This document shows positions 14,901-22,592 of a stretch of DNA of 28,310 bases, one piece after another. Numbering within the stretch: position 1 is the first letter of the stretch; each line of letters starts with the position of its first letter. The notes under the pieces were generated by a model that was given only the letters and a program-made list of their open reading frames with translations, made no database searches and was not told the origin of the DNA. The position numbers were made by a program, and so were the translations under genes. Source of the stretch: an uncultured Clostridia bacterium (GTDB taxonomy: Bacteria; Bacillota; Clostridia; Christensenellales; Borkfalkiaceae); assembly GCA_947627125.1 (NCBI GenBank), contig CANQUY010000005.1, positions 1-28,310 of the forward strand. The letters run 5' to 3'.

Positions 14901-17900
14901 CATGGGAAGTCAAGAAGGGCGACACCGTCGTCTGCTATGCGGGCGCAGTCAGCGCAGGCGGCGAACACGTCGACGCGGACGAGGACGGCAAGTGCGACCT
15001 CTGCGGCGGCACGATCACAACGGATACGCTTCCCGCTTGGGGCAACGTGAAGGCCTTCTCGCTCAAAGAGGGCGACGTGGTCGATATGGTCGGCACCTAC
15101 GTTTCCGAAAACGTTCCCAAGACCACATTCGGTATGTTCGGTCCCTACGTCAGCGTTGTGGCCGGTCACCGTTACTGGCTCCGCACGGACGGTTTGCTTG
15201 AGATCATCAAGAACGACGATTGGAACGACAGGGGCTATGCGCCTTATCACGAAGAGAATGCACCCGACGGCGAAAAGTCGGCAAGCAACTCCCTTCCTTA
15301 CAACGTCCTCAACGGCGTCATCACCATGCAGGGTGAAACGATCGACACGACGGGCACGGGCGCGGCGTTTGCAGATTGGCTCGCAGGCAAGACGGTCCGC
15401 TATATCGTTTCCTACACGGGCACGACTGTCACCATCGACGTCTACTACTACAATCCCAACGGAACGCTTTCCATCAACTATCAGGTCAAGATCTTTGACG
15501 TGAAGGGTACGGCAAATCTCCAGTTCACCTGCGATCCCGAACCCGGCCTCACCGCCGATCCTACCTTCACGGTATCGAGCAGCGAGAATTCTGTGATCGA
15601 CGAGATCGTGAGCGCGGAAGTGGACGGCCATACGGCTCCCGAAGCGATCGAGTACACGCTCTCCAAGTACAACGGCTATGTCGTGGCAAGCCTCTCCGGC
15701 TCCGCGGCAGGCACGACGGGCAGCTACTATGCGGCGTTCAACGTCAAGTTCAACGAAGCTCTTGCGGAATCGACGTCCGTTTCGCTTGTCGACGCAGAGG
15801 GCGCGGCCATTGCGAACGGCAAGGCTACCCTTGCAACCGACAGGAGAAGCGTTGAAGTCTATCTTCCCATCGCGGCAGGTATGACGGAGGCTTATCTCGA
15901 CTTCTCGAACTATGAAGCGAACACCAAGCAGGCCGACATCAGGATCGACCTCATGAATTTGGCGGCTTCCGACGTCACTGCGACCGAAAACGTTGCAAAC
16001 GTCAACGTCGGCGCAAGCGAATTCACGATCGCTTACACCAACGTACAGGATACGGATACGATCACTGTGGGCGGCGTCACCAAGACGCTTGCGGAACTTG
16101 CTACCGAACAGGAGCTCGGCGACGGTATCTCCGCAACGGCTTCCGCGATCGCAAACGGCAACGTCACAGTGACCTTCAAGAAGGCTGCGGCCGACCTCAC
16201 AAAGACGGTTGTCGTTCCCGAGATCCGTCTTGAGAGAAACGGCGCGCTCCTCAAAGTGACCGTGCTCTCCAACGCCCTCAAGGCGCAGGGCACCGAGCTC
16301 GAACAGACAGGCTGGTATGTGACTGCAAGCGGCAACACCCTTATCCTCACGTCCAACACCGTCACGGCTCCCGAATCCCTCAAACTCTCCGCAAACGCTG
16401 GCGCAAAGACGACGGACCGCTCTCTCCTTGAGCCCTCCGACCTCGCGTTCACGATCAGCGGCGGTAACGTGTCGTTTACGGCTTCCAGCGTTCTTTCCCG
16501 CAATGCTACGGCGAAATATTCCGTAAGCGGCGAAACCAAACTCGTTGCGATCGTGCTCGACCTCAGCAAGCTCGGCGTTGCCGAAAACGTTGCTTACGGC
16601 TATGCCCTCGAGGAGGAGGGTGCGACCCATCTCTACAAGGTAGCCGCGGCGGCCGAAAGGACGATCACGAGCGAAACCAAGACGGCGGACGGCGAAAAGA
16701 CGGAGATCCAAAAGGGCTCCTGCGAAGCGGACGGCGTCAAGGCCTACACTGTCGGCAGCGGCGACGAAGCGACGTTCTACTACGGCATCGAATTCGTCAA
16801 GGGCGAGCACCACTTCCCTGCAGAGGGCGGCGAATGCTCCGTCTGCCATGAAGTCACAGGCTGGAAGGTCGAAGAAGTCACCGTCGGTAAAGTCGGCGAA
16901 GGCAGCACAGGCTGGACCAACAGCAACGCTGACGGTTACGATCCCAAGGATACCGAGAAATTCGGCGCGATCGTCAAGGGTCAGAAGGCTGTCTTTGAAG
17001 GCGTCGTCAGAACGGCAACCACGCAAATCCTCTACTTCAATATGCAGGGTCTGCGCTTCATGATCGGCGGGCTCATCATCCGTTGCGACGGCTGGTGCGA
17101 TGCCCTCGCCGCAGCCAGCGGAGATTATGAACCCAACGGTTGGAACGTCAACGTACAGGCATCCGTCCTCTACGACGGCGAGCCCGCGGGCAACAACCAT
17201 TGGGGCGATGCGATCAACGAGTGCACGGCCGACGGCTTTGCAACCTTGACCTACGACTGGACGAATGCAGAAAAGATCACCATCACCTACTACGTCGTCG
17301 GTACCTCCGGGCACACTTGGACGAACGTGATCGAGATCGTCCCGACCGCCGAGGACGGCGCATTCACGAAGGATATCTATGAGATCGGTCTGTATCCCGA
17401 ATACGGCTACTTCAAGGGTTCGCTCACTGTCACGGGCGACAAGGATACTGTCCCTGCCGACAAGTGCAACCAGTGGTTCAAAGATCCCGGTGAAGTGAAT
17501 CCCGATCCCGCTTACACCGATGATACCGAAATCACCAAAGATGGCGGTATGACCATGGGTACGATCGGTACCGCAGGCGATAGCGCCCAAGGCTGGGCAG
17601 GTTATTCCAACACACCCAACTGGATCGGCAAGTTCCAGAAGGGCGACAAGATCGTTCTCAGCGGCACGCAGAAGGCCTCGGCAGACCAAGTTTATTGGTC
17701 CTCGCTCACCTTCTTCGTCTGGAGCACCGCGGTCAGCACCATGCCCACCCGTTCCACCGACGCAGATCCCGGTATCTGCTTGAACCATGCGAACGGCGGC
17801 GCGGGCCACGACGAGGCGTTCACCGTTTCCGCACCCGAGCATAAACTTACGGGCGGCACGGACTATGACGCTCTCCTCAAAGAAGTCGGCGCAGACTGCA

Positions 17901-18802
17901 AGGTGACCATCACCTTCGACTGGACGCAGTACGCAAAGCAGTTCACCGTTTCGATGAAACTCGAGAAGGATGAAAAGGCCGTCGAGGGCATCTACACCTT
18001 CACGGTCAAGGCCGAAGAGGCTCTTGCAGAGTACTACAACATCGGCGTCGGCGTTGACCACAGCTATGCGAACCTCACGAGCATTGAGCGCACCACGCAG
18101 ATGCCTGTGCTCGATCTCCCCGAAACTTCGCACGATCACACCTATGTGAACGGCGAGTGCACGATCTGCCACGCCGTACAGAGTAGCGGCCTTGTAGAGG
18201 CAGGCTTCACGGCGGACACCTTCACGGGGAAACCCAACGGATTCCAGACCAATATGTATGGCGACGATGCGCTTCCTGCACTTGAAAAAGTAGGCGATAA
18301 ACTCATCGTCATCGGTACCACGAAGGGTACGCCCGGTGCCGTTTGGAACGGTTTCGTTTGGGAAATCACCAACCTCTCCGACGACTACGCAGGCGTTGAC
18401 GGCAACAAGACGGTTTGGACGGGTCGTTGCGACGCATACGGTTGGCTCTTCGGTACAACGTTCTCCGGTTGGACGAATGTTGAGGGCGGCTTATCCCATC
18501 CCTCCGATGAAGCGATCTATACAAGCGGCAACACGAAACTTGCCGTGACGGATGAGCTTCAGAAAGCGGCTATCGCAGACGGTACCTGGAGAGTGGAGAT
18601 CGAATGGACCTCTGAAAAACTTGTCACGGTGCATGTTTCGGTGACGGTCAACAGCGGAGCTTACGCAGGCTACACGCATGTGTACACCGCAAGCCTTGTG
18701 ATCCTCGACGACGTTACGGTCACGAAGTTGGGCGCGCACTTCGGCGGCGACTCCAATGACGAAATCGGCGTTATCGGTCACAAACTTGTGTCTGCAGAAT
18801 AA
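11918..18802 (+). CDS. Giant modular surface lipoprotein with repeated beta-rich, lectin-like modules
   Basis: 2294 residues. Lipobox LFAC with Cys23, then a linker of PGPDPG repeats (about 30-50). I see five related modules near residues 141-450, 1017-1212, 1631-1864, 1870-2067 and 2072-2294. Three open with a His and a short CxxC knuckle (CDLC 1026-1029, CSVC 1640-1643, CTIC 2081-2084); the first has a single-Cys version. The body of each then shows a GD-x-V-x-x-x-G-T strand, Trp-rich loops, and a VTI-x-x-DWT or EWT strand near its end. Segments 450-1010 and 1215-1630 are Ig-like beta regions whose ends resemble each other. Likely anchored outside the membrane and possibly carbohydrate-binding, but no catalytic motif is seen. 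Own promoter and a strong terminator: monocistronic. Confidence 0.85.
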   Translation: MKKLKTALILLFALVMSLCLFACGGEGDNPGPDPGPGPDPGPGPDPGPGDPEEGEYAELSLSQNLIQLTDSDGEAQLLAEFEKITVTATEYDGFTTKDFKLTECKYDTSVVKFHTVGEYSITVDLEPSVDTPEVLTVSIEHDWKEEGGVKVCQYDNARMEETTEDVTVHFGTFHEGIYPSNYAAAKAAAGWTEAEAYTNNNVANSKIQPFGEVNGLEVPSLTAGQLEPGMTITIYGTAKTTVASDPANSPWNAEQQYWNSPSLGIADRNNTTMKNPAHPTYEGANGVSVIVRQEGWVLYNGVGTTATNRLGGIMGGFFETTNDWRNYGSHSSENDTPSPSRGAEDRGYSNKSLPTDWSAVENWWVWSTGDGMDSGTCYGDSTEYVYSWYYRMDGVIEITYIYKGTTERTLKAYIKVPDAALGYYDTLIQGDYNDMTITKTEIITTSTPKENGFKYNGVKSGAQTVYAENMNYDASALNITVEYVQDPGKQNPVNVTRNQVYRYIGELSRADLAQNSEELYDNTKWESLGARKLQLKPDGSDYIYKVQVAKSGVNFAALLGENDLTVKPNSVDSALGSDVTIGEQLFKNNGKAGDLAFSFDGTNVVLTLNGGYAQKMTAEQKSAMDITDSADYAYVALRLNKADGIGDTFGTEITADNATVKATVSDAGDLYLVIALKAAAQVKLTGAQTTPILLDLSGLNGFTLTSSVTSELTLNGGGDVTLTYTVPANTQAGNIKWTLSGNSIQELQEALADGALELDNYTIKEVTYSGTTLTINLTVNGLADLSNYVPYTFGISIEENGAAVDSVSDTVEFNMALDANEKFVESAQNNYFAFVTEEGKLNIVKAFPSNDLQNGTVEGLLTLNLNNGDYEAFAANGLLTIDFALTDGELILKNVPDYVTGYAVIRGTFGDSRDTDIGAYVVITIDVADEDGLAIDGDYYFEFVENGATFNAAQQPASIYKVSGTAIATETLGNSYTYEKVVTAEANCYTEGLYAWEVKKGDTVVCYAGAVSAGGEHVDADEDGKCDLCGGTITTDTLPAWGNVKAFSLKEGDVVDMVGTYVSENVPKTTFGMFGPYVSVVAGHRYWLRTDGLLEIIKNDDWNDRGYAPYHEENAPDGEKSASNSLPYNVLNGVITMQGETIDTTGTGAAFADWLAGKTVRYIVSYTGTTVTIDVYYYNPNGTLSINYQVKIFDVKGTANLQFTCDPEPGLTADPTFTVSSSENSVIDEIVSAEVDGHTAPEAIEYTLSKYNGYVVASLSGSAAGTTGSYYAAFNVKFNEALAESTSVSLVDAEGAAIANGKATLATDRRSVEVYLPIAAGMTEAYLDFSNYEANTKQADIRIDLMNLAASDVTATENVANVNVGASEFTIAYTNVQDTDTITVGGVTKTLAELATEQELGDGISATASAIANGNVTVTFKKAAADLTKTVVVPEIRLERNGALLKVTVLSNALKAQGTELEQTGWYVTASGNTLILTSNTVTAPESLKLSANAGAKTTDRSLLEPSDLAFTISGGNVSFTASSVLSRNATAKYSVSGETKLVAIVLDLSKLGVAENVAYGYALEEEGATHLYKVAAAAERTITSETKTADGEKTEIQKGSCEADGVKAYTVGSGDEATFYYGIEFVKGEHHFPAEGGECSVCHEVTGWKVEEVTVGKVGEGSTGWTNSNADGYDPKDTEKFGAIVKGQKAVFEGVVRTATTQILYFNMQGLRFMIGGLIIRCDGWCDALAAASGDYEPNGWNVNVQASVLYDGEPAGNNHWGDAINECTADGFATLTYDWTNAEKITITYYVVGTSGHTWTNVIEIVPTAEDGAFTKDIYEIGLYPEYGYFKGSLTVTGDKDTVPADKCNQWFKDPGEVNPDPAYTDDTEITKDGGMTMGTIGTAGDSAQGWAGYSNTPNWIGKFQKGDKIVLSGTQKASADQVYWSSLTFFVWSTAVSTMPTRSTDADPGICLNHANGGAGHDEAFTVSAPEHKLTGGTDYDALLKEVGADCKVTITFDWTQYAKQFTVSMKLEKDEKAVEGIYTFTVKAEEALAEYYNIGVGVDHSYANLTSIERTTQMPVLDLPETSHDHTYVNGECTICHAVQSSGLVEAGFTADTFTGKPNGFQTNMYGDDALPALEKVGDKLIVIGTTKGTPGAVWNGFVWEITNLSDDYAGVDGNKTVWTGRCDAYGWLFGTTFSGWTNVEGGLSHPSDEAIYTSGNTKLAVTDELQKAAIADGTWRVEIEWTSEKLVTVHVSVTVNSGAYAGYTHVYTASLVILDDVTVTKLGAHFGGDSNDEIGVIGHKLVSAE

Positions 18803-18832
18803 CCCAACACCAACTCACAAATCGTGAGTGAA

Positions 18833-18868
18833 CAGAAAAAACCTACGGGAAACCGTAGGTTTTTTCTG
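18833..18868 (+). terminator. Intrinsic terminator of the giant lipoprotein gene
   Basis: Perfect 16-bp stem CAGAAAAAACCTACGG / CCGTAGGTTTTTTCTG with a GAAA tetraloop. Confidence 0.95.
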
Positions 18869-18954
18869 TGCGGTCGGCTTGTGCCTCGGGATGAGGACAG
18901 GGCACAAAAGCAGCTCCCGCCCTTGTGCACGGGGCAGGGCGACGCCCCCGCCCC

Positions 18955-19001
18955 TCATCCCGTCCCCGCCCCTCATCCCGAGCGCAGCGAGGGGATCTCG
19001 T
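18955..19001 (+). repeat. C repeat variant
   Basis: CGCCCCTCATCCCG occurs twice in tandem; the second copy continues as AGCGCAGCGAGGGGATCTCG. The stem is ATCCC/GGGAT, a paired change relative to ATCCT/AGGAT. Confidence 0.75.
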
Positions 19002-19009
19002 AACCCCCC

Positions 19010-19206
19010 CCCCGCGTCATTCTGAGAAACGGAGAAAGACGAGAGGACGGGGACTAACCCGAAGAATCTCGCGGGGGCGTCATTTCAATGCGGCGAGATG
19101 CTTCGGTACGGATTCCGCAGACTGCGTTGTGCTCCCGTTCTCAGCATGACGCCGCCTCTGCCCCCCATCACCCGCTGCGCGGGAGCTTCCCCCCACAGGG
19201 GGAAGC
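19010..19206. repeat. Composite B-A' repeat plus E hairpin
   Basis: B at 19010-19076, reverse A at 19090-19155 (13-bp spacer), then an E-type hairpin GCTTCCCCCCACAGGGGGAAGC near 19189 written here as arms GCTTCCCCC and GGGGGAAGC. A run of 10 C residues stands at 19004-19013. No gene is visible between 18869 and 19276. Confidence 0.85.
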
Positions 19207-19276
19207 CTTTTGGACTCCGTTCGTGTTCCCGCCGCAAATTTTCCCTTGATTTTTTGTATTTTGCATTCAAAATTGA

Positions 19277-19305
19277 TTGACAAGCTACTTTCTTTATGAT
19301 ATCCT
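19277..19305 (+). promoter_or_regulatory. Promoter of rpmG-secE-nusG
   Basis: TTGACA (19277-19282), 17-bp spacer, TATCCT (19300-19305). Start near 19312, with GGAG before the rpmG ATG. Confidence 0.75.
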
Positions 19306-19355
19306 AATGTTACGCACCGAGTGGGTGTAATTTTTTTGTATGGAGTTCACACAAC

Positions 19356-19520
19356 ATGGCCGTTAAATCAACGAGAGCGAAGATCACGTTCGAGTGCACG
19401 GAGTGCAAAAACCGCAATTACGACAGTTTTAAGAACAAGCGCAACGATCCCGACCGTCTTGAGCTCAAAAAGTACTGCCCCGTCTGCAAAAAGCACACGG
19501 TCCACAAGGAATCCAAGTAA
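19356..19520 (+). CDS. rpmG: Ribosomal protein bL33
   Basis: 54 residues: MAVKSTRAKITFECTECKNR continuing to YCPVCKKHTVHKESK. Both CxxC pairs (CTEC and CPVC) are present, so this is the zinc-binding form. Large-subunit protein. Position before secE and nusG is the standard Firmicutes order. The ATG is preceded by GGAG, and secE begins 19 bases after its stop. Confidence 0.96.
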   Translation: MAVKSTRAKITFECTECKNRNYDSFKNKRNDPDRLELKKYCPVCKKHTVHKESK

Positions 19521-19539
19521 GCCCTAACGGAGGTATATC

Positions 19540-19794
19540 ATGGCGAAAAATCAATCTGCGGAGAAACCCGCCAAGAAAGATAAGAACAAAAAGCCCAATA
19601 TCTTTGTCCGCATGGGCAGGAAGTTGAAAGAAACCTTCTCCGAGCTGAAAAATGTTTCGTGGCCCTCTTTCGGCAAGGCCCTCAAGGCTACGGGCGTTGT
19701 GCTCGTCGTCGTTCTTGTCTTTACCGTCCTTGTCACCTGCGTGAACGTCGGGTTCACCGAACTTTTGAAGCTCATGACCTCGTGGGGGGCTTGA
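19540..19794 (+). CDS. secE: Preprotein translocase subunit SecE
   Basis: 84 residues. A Lys-rich cytoplasmic N-terminus is followed by the amphipathic helix LKETFSELKNVSWPSFGKAL, which carries the family's V-x-WPS signature, and a single membrane helix (VVLVVVLVFTVLVTCVNVGF). Short single-helix SecE as in other Gram-positive bacteria. Clamps SecY in the protein-export channel. ACGGAGG precedes the start; nusG begins three bases after the stop. Confidence 0.96.
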   Translation: MAKNQSAEKPAKKDKNKKPNIFVRMGRKLKETFSELKNVSWPSFGKALKATGVVLVVVLVFTVLVTCVNVGFTELLKLMTSWGA

Positions 19795-19797
19795 TAG

Positions 19798-20367
19798 ATG
19801 GCAGCAGTCGATTCCGAGCCGAAGTGGTACATCATTCACACATACTCCGGTTATGAGGCGATGGTGAAAGAGAGCCTTTTGCGGCTCATAGAAAACAACA
19901 ATTTGGGTGATATGATCACCGACGTCAGGATCCCGACCGAACAGACGATCGAGGAGAAGGCGAACGGCAAAAAAAAGGTAGTGGAGCGCAAACTTCTGCC
20001 CTGCTACGTCTTTGTCAAGATGATCTACACCAACCAGATCTGGTATCTTGTCACCAACACGAGGGGGGTGACGGGTTTTTGCGGCCCGCAGGGCCGTCCC
20101 ATCCCCATGAAGGAGGACGAGATCCGCAAGATGCACCTCGAGGACTTTGTGCAGGACGCCGATTTCAAGGCGGGCGACAGAGTTTCGATCGACAGCGGTC
20201 CCTTGGAGGGATTCATCGGCGTCATCAACGAGCTCAACGACGAAACGCAGCGCGCGAAGGTCGCGATCACGATGTTCGGCAGAAAGCAGGAAGTTGAGGT
20301 CGAGTACATTCAGATGCAGAAGATCTCCGAAACGGCCGTCGAGATCCCCAAGGACGACGAAGAGTGA
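19798..20367 (+). CDS. nusG: Transcription elongation/termination factor NusG
   Basis: 189 residues. The NGN domain (KWYIIHTYSGYEAMVKESL, PCYVFVKM, VTNTRGVTGFCG) is followed by a KOW domain (FKAGDRVSIDSGPLEGFIGVI). Binds the RNA polymerase clamp and couples it to Rho or the ribosome. Usually rplK follows closely; here 392 bases of repeat DNA intervene, so the ribosomal genes may be transcribed separately. Confidence 0.97.
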   Translation: MAAVDSEPKWYIIHTYSGYEAMVKESLLRLIENNNLGDMITDVRIPTEQTIEEKANGKKKVVERKLLPCYVFVKMIYTNQIWYLVTNTRGVTGFCGPQGRPIPMKEDEIRKMHLEDFVQDADFKAGDRVSIDSGPLEGFIGVINELNDETQRAKVAITMFGRKQEVEVEYIQMQKISETAVEIPKDDEE

Positions 20368-20390
20368 GGGGAAGGCATGCACGAAAGCAA

Positions 20391-20648
20391 CCCCGCGTCA
20401 TTCTGAGAGAGCAGGACGAGAGGACGGGAACGAACCCGCCCCGCGTCATTCTGAGAAACGGAGAATGAACGAAGTCCGAGGAACTGACCCGCCCCGCGCG
20501 CGTTCTATTTATGTCTAAGCGCGGCACGAGCGCCGCCCTTGGCGCGAAGTTAGAATCTCGCGGGGCGTATACGGACTACTTTGCGGCGAGATGCTTCGGT
20601 ACGGCTCTCATGGACTGCGTTGTGCTTTTCTTCTCAGCATGACGCCGC
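20391..20648. repeat. Composite B-A' repeat with an extra B half and an H insertion
   Basis: A truncated B (20391-20438) precedes a full B (20439-20565) whose right arm is interrupted by element H. A reverse A copy follows at 20583-20648, 17 bp on. A C-like fragment with CTCAGAATGAGCGGC follows near 20670. This block separates nusG from rplK. Confidence 0.85.
20492..20551 (+). repeat. H element nested in a B repeat
   Basis: About 60 bp containing GCGCGTTCTATTTATGTC, TAAGCGCGGCACGAG and CCCTTGGCGCGAAGTT. A copy of 56 bp lies inverted at 26383-26438, also at the same point of a B arm. TCTAAGCGCG and CGCGAAGTTAGA can pair. Confidence 0.8.
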
Positions 20649-20695
20649 TTCCAAAGTCCTTCAAGACCCTCAGAATGAGCGGCATCATTACACTG

Positions 20696-20725
20696 TTGAA
20701 AAGTGGAAGGCGGTAAATCTATTCA
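20696..20725 (+). promoter_or_regulatory. Possible weak promoter of rplK-rplA
   Basis: TTGAAA (20696-20701), 18-bp spacer, TATTCA (20720-20725). Poor -10 match, but it would restore transcription downstream of the repeat block. Confidence 0.3.
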
Positions 20726-20743
20726 TGCCGCCGCTAAAACCAC
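20703..20743 (+). promoter_or_regulatory. Possible structured leader of rplK (L1/L11 autoregulation)
   Basis: GTGG (20703-20706) can pair with CCAC (20740-20743), enclosing GGCGG (20709-20713) and CCGCC (20728-20732). A small irregular hairpin just ahead of rplK resembles sites where L1 represses its own operon. The pairing is seen; the role is inferred. Confidence 0.4.
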
Positions 20744-20759
20744 ATAAAAGGAGCTATAT

Positions 20760-21185
20760 ATGGCAAAGAAGGTAACAGCAATCGTCAAATTGCAGCTGCC
20801 CGCCGGAAAAGCGACGCCCGGTCCCCCTGTAGGTTCTACACTGGGTCCCCACGGCGTCAATATCCCCGGGTTCACCAAGGAATTCAACGCAAAGACGGCC
20901 GGGCAGGAGGGGCTCATCATCCCCGTCGTCATGACCATCTATCAGGACCGTTCGTTCACGTTCGTCCTCAAGACGCCGCCCGCACCCGTCCTCATCAAAA
21001 AGGCGCTCGGGCTCGAAACCGCGTCTGCAACGCCCAACAAGGTCAAGGTCGGCAAGCTCACCAAGGGACAGGTCGAAGAGATCGCCAAGACGAAGATGCC
21101 CGACCTCAACTGCACCTCTCTCGAGAGTGCGATGAGCATGATCAAGGGTACCGCCCGCAGCATGGGCATCACCGTAGAGGAATAA
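20760..21185 (+). CDS. rplK: Ribosomal protein uL11
   Basis: 141 residues. Starts MAKKVTAIVKLQLPAGKATP with the family's PGPPVGSTLGPHGVNI and FTFVLKTPPAPVLIKKA. Forms the GTPase-centre stalk base on 23S rRNA, where thiopeptides bind. AAAGGAG precedes the ATG. rplA starts 12 bases after its stop, so the two are co-transcribed. Confidence 0.98.
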   Translation: MAKKVTAIVKLQLPAGKATPGPPVGSTLGPHGVNIPGFTKEFNAKTAGQEGLIIPVVMTIYQDRSFTFVLKTPPAPVLIKKALGLETASATPNKVKVGKLTKGQVEEIAKTKMPDLNCTSLESAMSMIKGTARSMGITVEE

Positions 21186-21197
21186 GGAGGCTGAGTC

Positions 21198-21887
21198 ATG
21201 AAATACGGAAAGAAATATGCGGAAAGCCTCAAATCCTACGAAAAGACCAAGACGTACGACGCAGCTGAGGCGCTCCAGATCGTTTTGAACAATGCAAAGG
21301 CGAAGTTCGACGAAACCATCGAACTCCATGTCCGTCTTGGCGTCGATCCGAGGCAGGCAGACCAGCAGGTCCGCGGCGTCATCGTCCTTCCCAACGGTAC
21401 CGGTAAGACGAAGCGCGTGCTCGTCATTGCCAAGGGCGACAGAGCGGACGCGGCGCAGGCCGCAGGTGCGGATTTCGTCGGCGCGGAAGAGATGGTCCAG
21501 AAGATCCAGACGGAGAACTGGTTTGGATTCGACACCGTCATCACCACGCCCGACATGATGGGCGTCGTCGGCCGTATCGGCCGTATCCTCGGCCCGAAAG
21601 GCCTCATGCCCAACCCCAAGTCGGGGACGGTCACGATGGACGTCGCCAAGGCCGTGCAGGAAGTGAAAGCAGGTAAAGTCGAGTACCGTCTTGATAAGAC
21701 CGCCATCATCCACTGCCCGATCGGCAAGAAGAGTTTCGGCGCAGAGAAGATCCAGGAGAACTTCAGCGCACTCATGGACGCCATTGTCAAGGCGAAGCCC
21801 GCCGCAGCCAAGGGGCAGTATATCAAGTCCGTCGTCGTCACAAGCACGATGGGCCCCGGCGTCAAGGTCAGCTACACGAAAATGTAA
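21198..21887 (+). CDS. rplA: Ribosomal protein uL1
   Basis: 229 residues. Motifs ELHVRLGVDPRQADQQVRG, PNGTGKTKRVLV and GRILGPKGLMPNPKSGTVT are characteristic. Forms the mobile L1 stalk at the ribosomal E site and in many bacteria represses its own operon. Ends just before the separate promoter and leader of rplJ. Confidence 0.98.
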   Translation: MKYGKKYAESLKSYEKTKTYDAAEALQIVLNNAKAKFDETIELHVRLGVDPRQADQQVRGVIVLPNGTGKTKRVLVIAKGDRADAAQAAGADFVGAEEMVQKIQTENWFGFDTVITTPDMMGVVGRIGRILGPKGLMPNPKSGTVTMDVAKAVQEVKAGKVEYRLDKTAIIHCPIGKKSFGAEKIQENFSALMDAIVKAKPAAAKGQYIKSVVVTSTMGPGVKVSYTKM

Positions 21888-21911
21888 TCGGGAGAAAGTT
21901 CCCAAAAACGC

Positions 21912-21940
21912 TTGACTTATGTCAAGAAATGTAGTACAAT
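21912..21940 (+). promoter_or_regulatory. Promoter of rplJ-rplL
   Basis: TTGACT (21912-21917), 17-bp spacer, TACAAT (21935-21940), immediately upstream of the L10 leader. Confidence 0.8.
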
Positions 21941-21950
21941 CAAATATACC

Positions 21951-22055
21951 GCAGACAACGGGCGCCGTTCGGCTCAATATCCCGTCGAGGTAGACTTCTT
22001 AAAATCGAATTTTAAGAGCAACTCCGTACTTGTCTGCGTGCGGAGTTTATTTTTC
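21951..22055 (+). ncRNA. L10 ribosomal-protein leader
   Basis: Conserved pieces: GCAGACAACGGGCGCC, then ATATCCCGTCGAGGTAGAC, then a hairpin TCTTAAAAT/ATTTTAAGA (21997-22017). The outer GCAGACA (21951-21957) pairs with TGTCTGC (22031-22037), which lies in the loop of the following terminator. This fits the known L10(L12)4-binding leader that regulates rplJL. Confidence 0.88.
22021..22055 (+). terminator. Attenuator terminator in the L10 leader
   Basis: ACTCCGTAC (22021-22029) pairs with GTGCGGAGT (22038-22046), followed by a T-rich tail. Its loop is the strand used by the closing helix of the L10 leader, so the two structures should compete. Confidence 0.75.
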
Positions 22056-22075
22056 AAATCGGACAGGAGGTAAGT

Positions 22076-22573
22076 ATGTCGGAGAACTTTGAAGCGAAGA
22101 AGGCCGTCGTCGAAGAGATCAAACAGAAGATCGGCGCAAGCAAGTCCGTCGTCCTCGTGCATTACGAGCGCGTGACCGCTGCGGAATCGACGGATCTGCG
22201 CAGAAAGTTCCAGCAGGCGCAGTGCGAATACAAGGTGTACAAAAACACCTTGGTGCGCAAGGCGTTTGAGGAACTCGGCGTAGATAAATTCCACGACGAC
22301 CTCAACGGCGCGACGGCGTTTGTGTTCTGCCCCGACGAGACGAGCGGATGCTCCATTCTCGCCAAGGCCGCAAAGGAAACGCCCGCGCTTCAAGACAAAC
22401 TCGTTCCCAAGAGCGCCTATGTAGACGGCGCCTATGTGGATGCCGAGGGCGTGAAGAAGTTGGCGGCAATTCCCTCGAGAGAGGTGCTCATTGCCAAGAT
22501 GCTCGGGTGCTTGCAGGCGCCCATTGCGAATTTTGCCTATGTGTTAAAGGCGATCGCGGACCAAAAATCATAA
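22076..22573 (+). CDS. rplJ: Ribosomal protein uL10
   Basis: 165 residues. Recognisable segments are FEAKKAVVEEIKQKIGASKS, ESTDLRRKFQQAQCEYKVYK and NTLVRKAFEELG. Stalk protein that anchors L7/L12 dimers through its C-terminal helix and binds its own leader RNA. GACAGGAGG lies upstream of the ATG; rplL follows after 19 bases. Confidence 0.97.
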   Translation: MSENFEAKKAVVEEIKQKIGASKSVVLVHYERVTAAESTDLRRKFQQAQCEYKVYKNTLVRKAFEELGVDKFHDDLNGATAFVFCPDETSGCSILAKAAKETPALQDKLVPKSAYVDGAYVDAEGVKKLAAIPSREVLIAKMLGCLQAPIANFAYVLKAIADQKS

Positions 22574-22592
22574 ATTATAGGAGATCAAAAAA

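Noticed and set aside
11939..18172. A 2077-codon open frame antisense to the giant lipoprotein gene
   Set aside because: It is codon-aligned with the sense gene, so its stops would need TTA, CTA or TCA codons in the sense frame, which this GC-rich gene avoids. No start signal, and its translation looks like no protein family.
19004..19013. Run of 10 C as a phase-variation tract (also nine C at 26618)
   Set aside because: Both lie in intergenic repeat DNA away from any promoter spacer or reading frame; may only mark difficult sequence.
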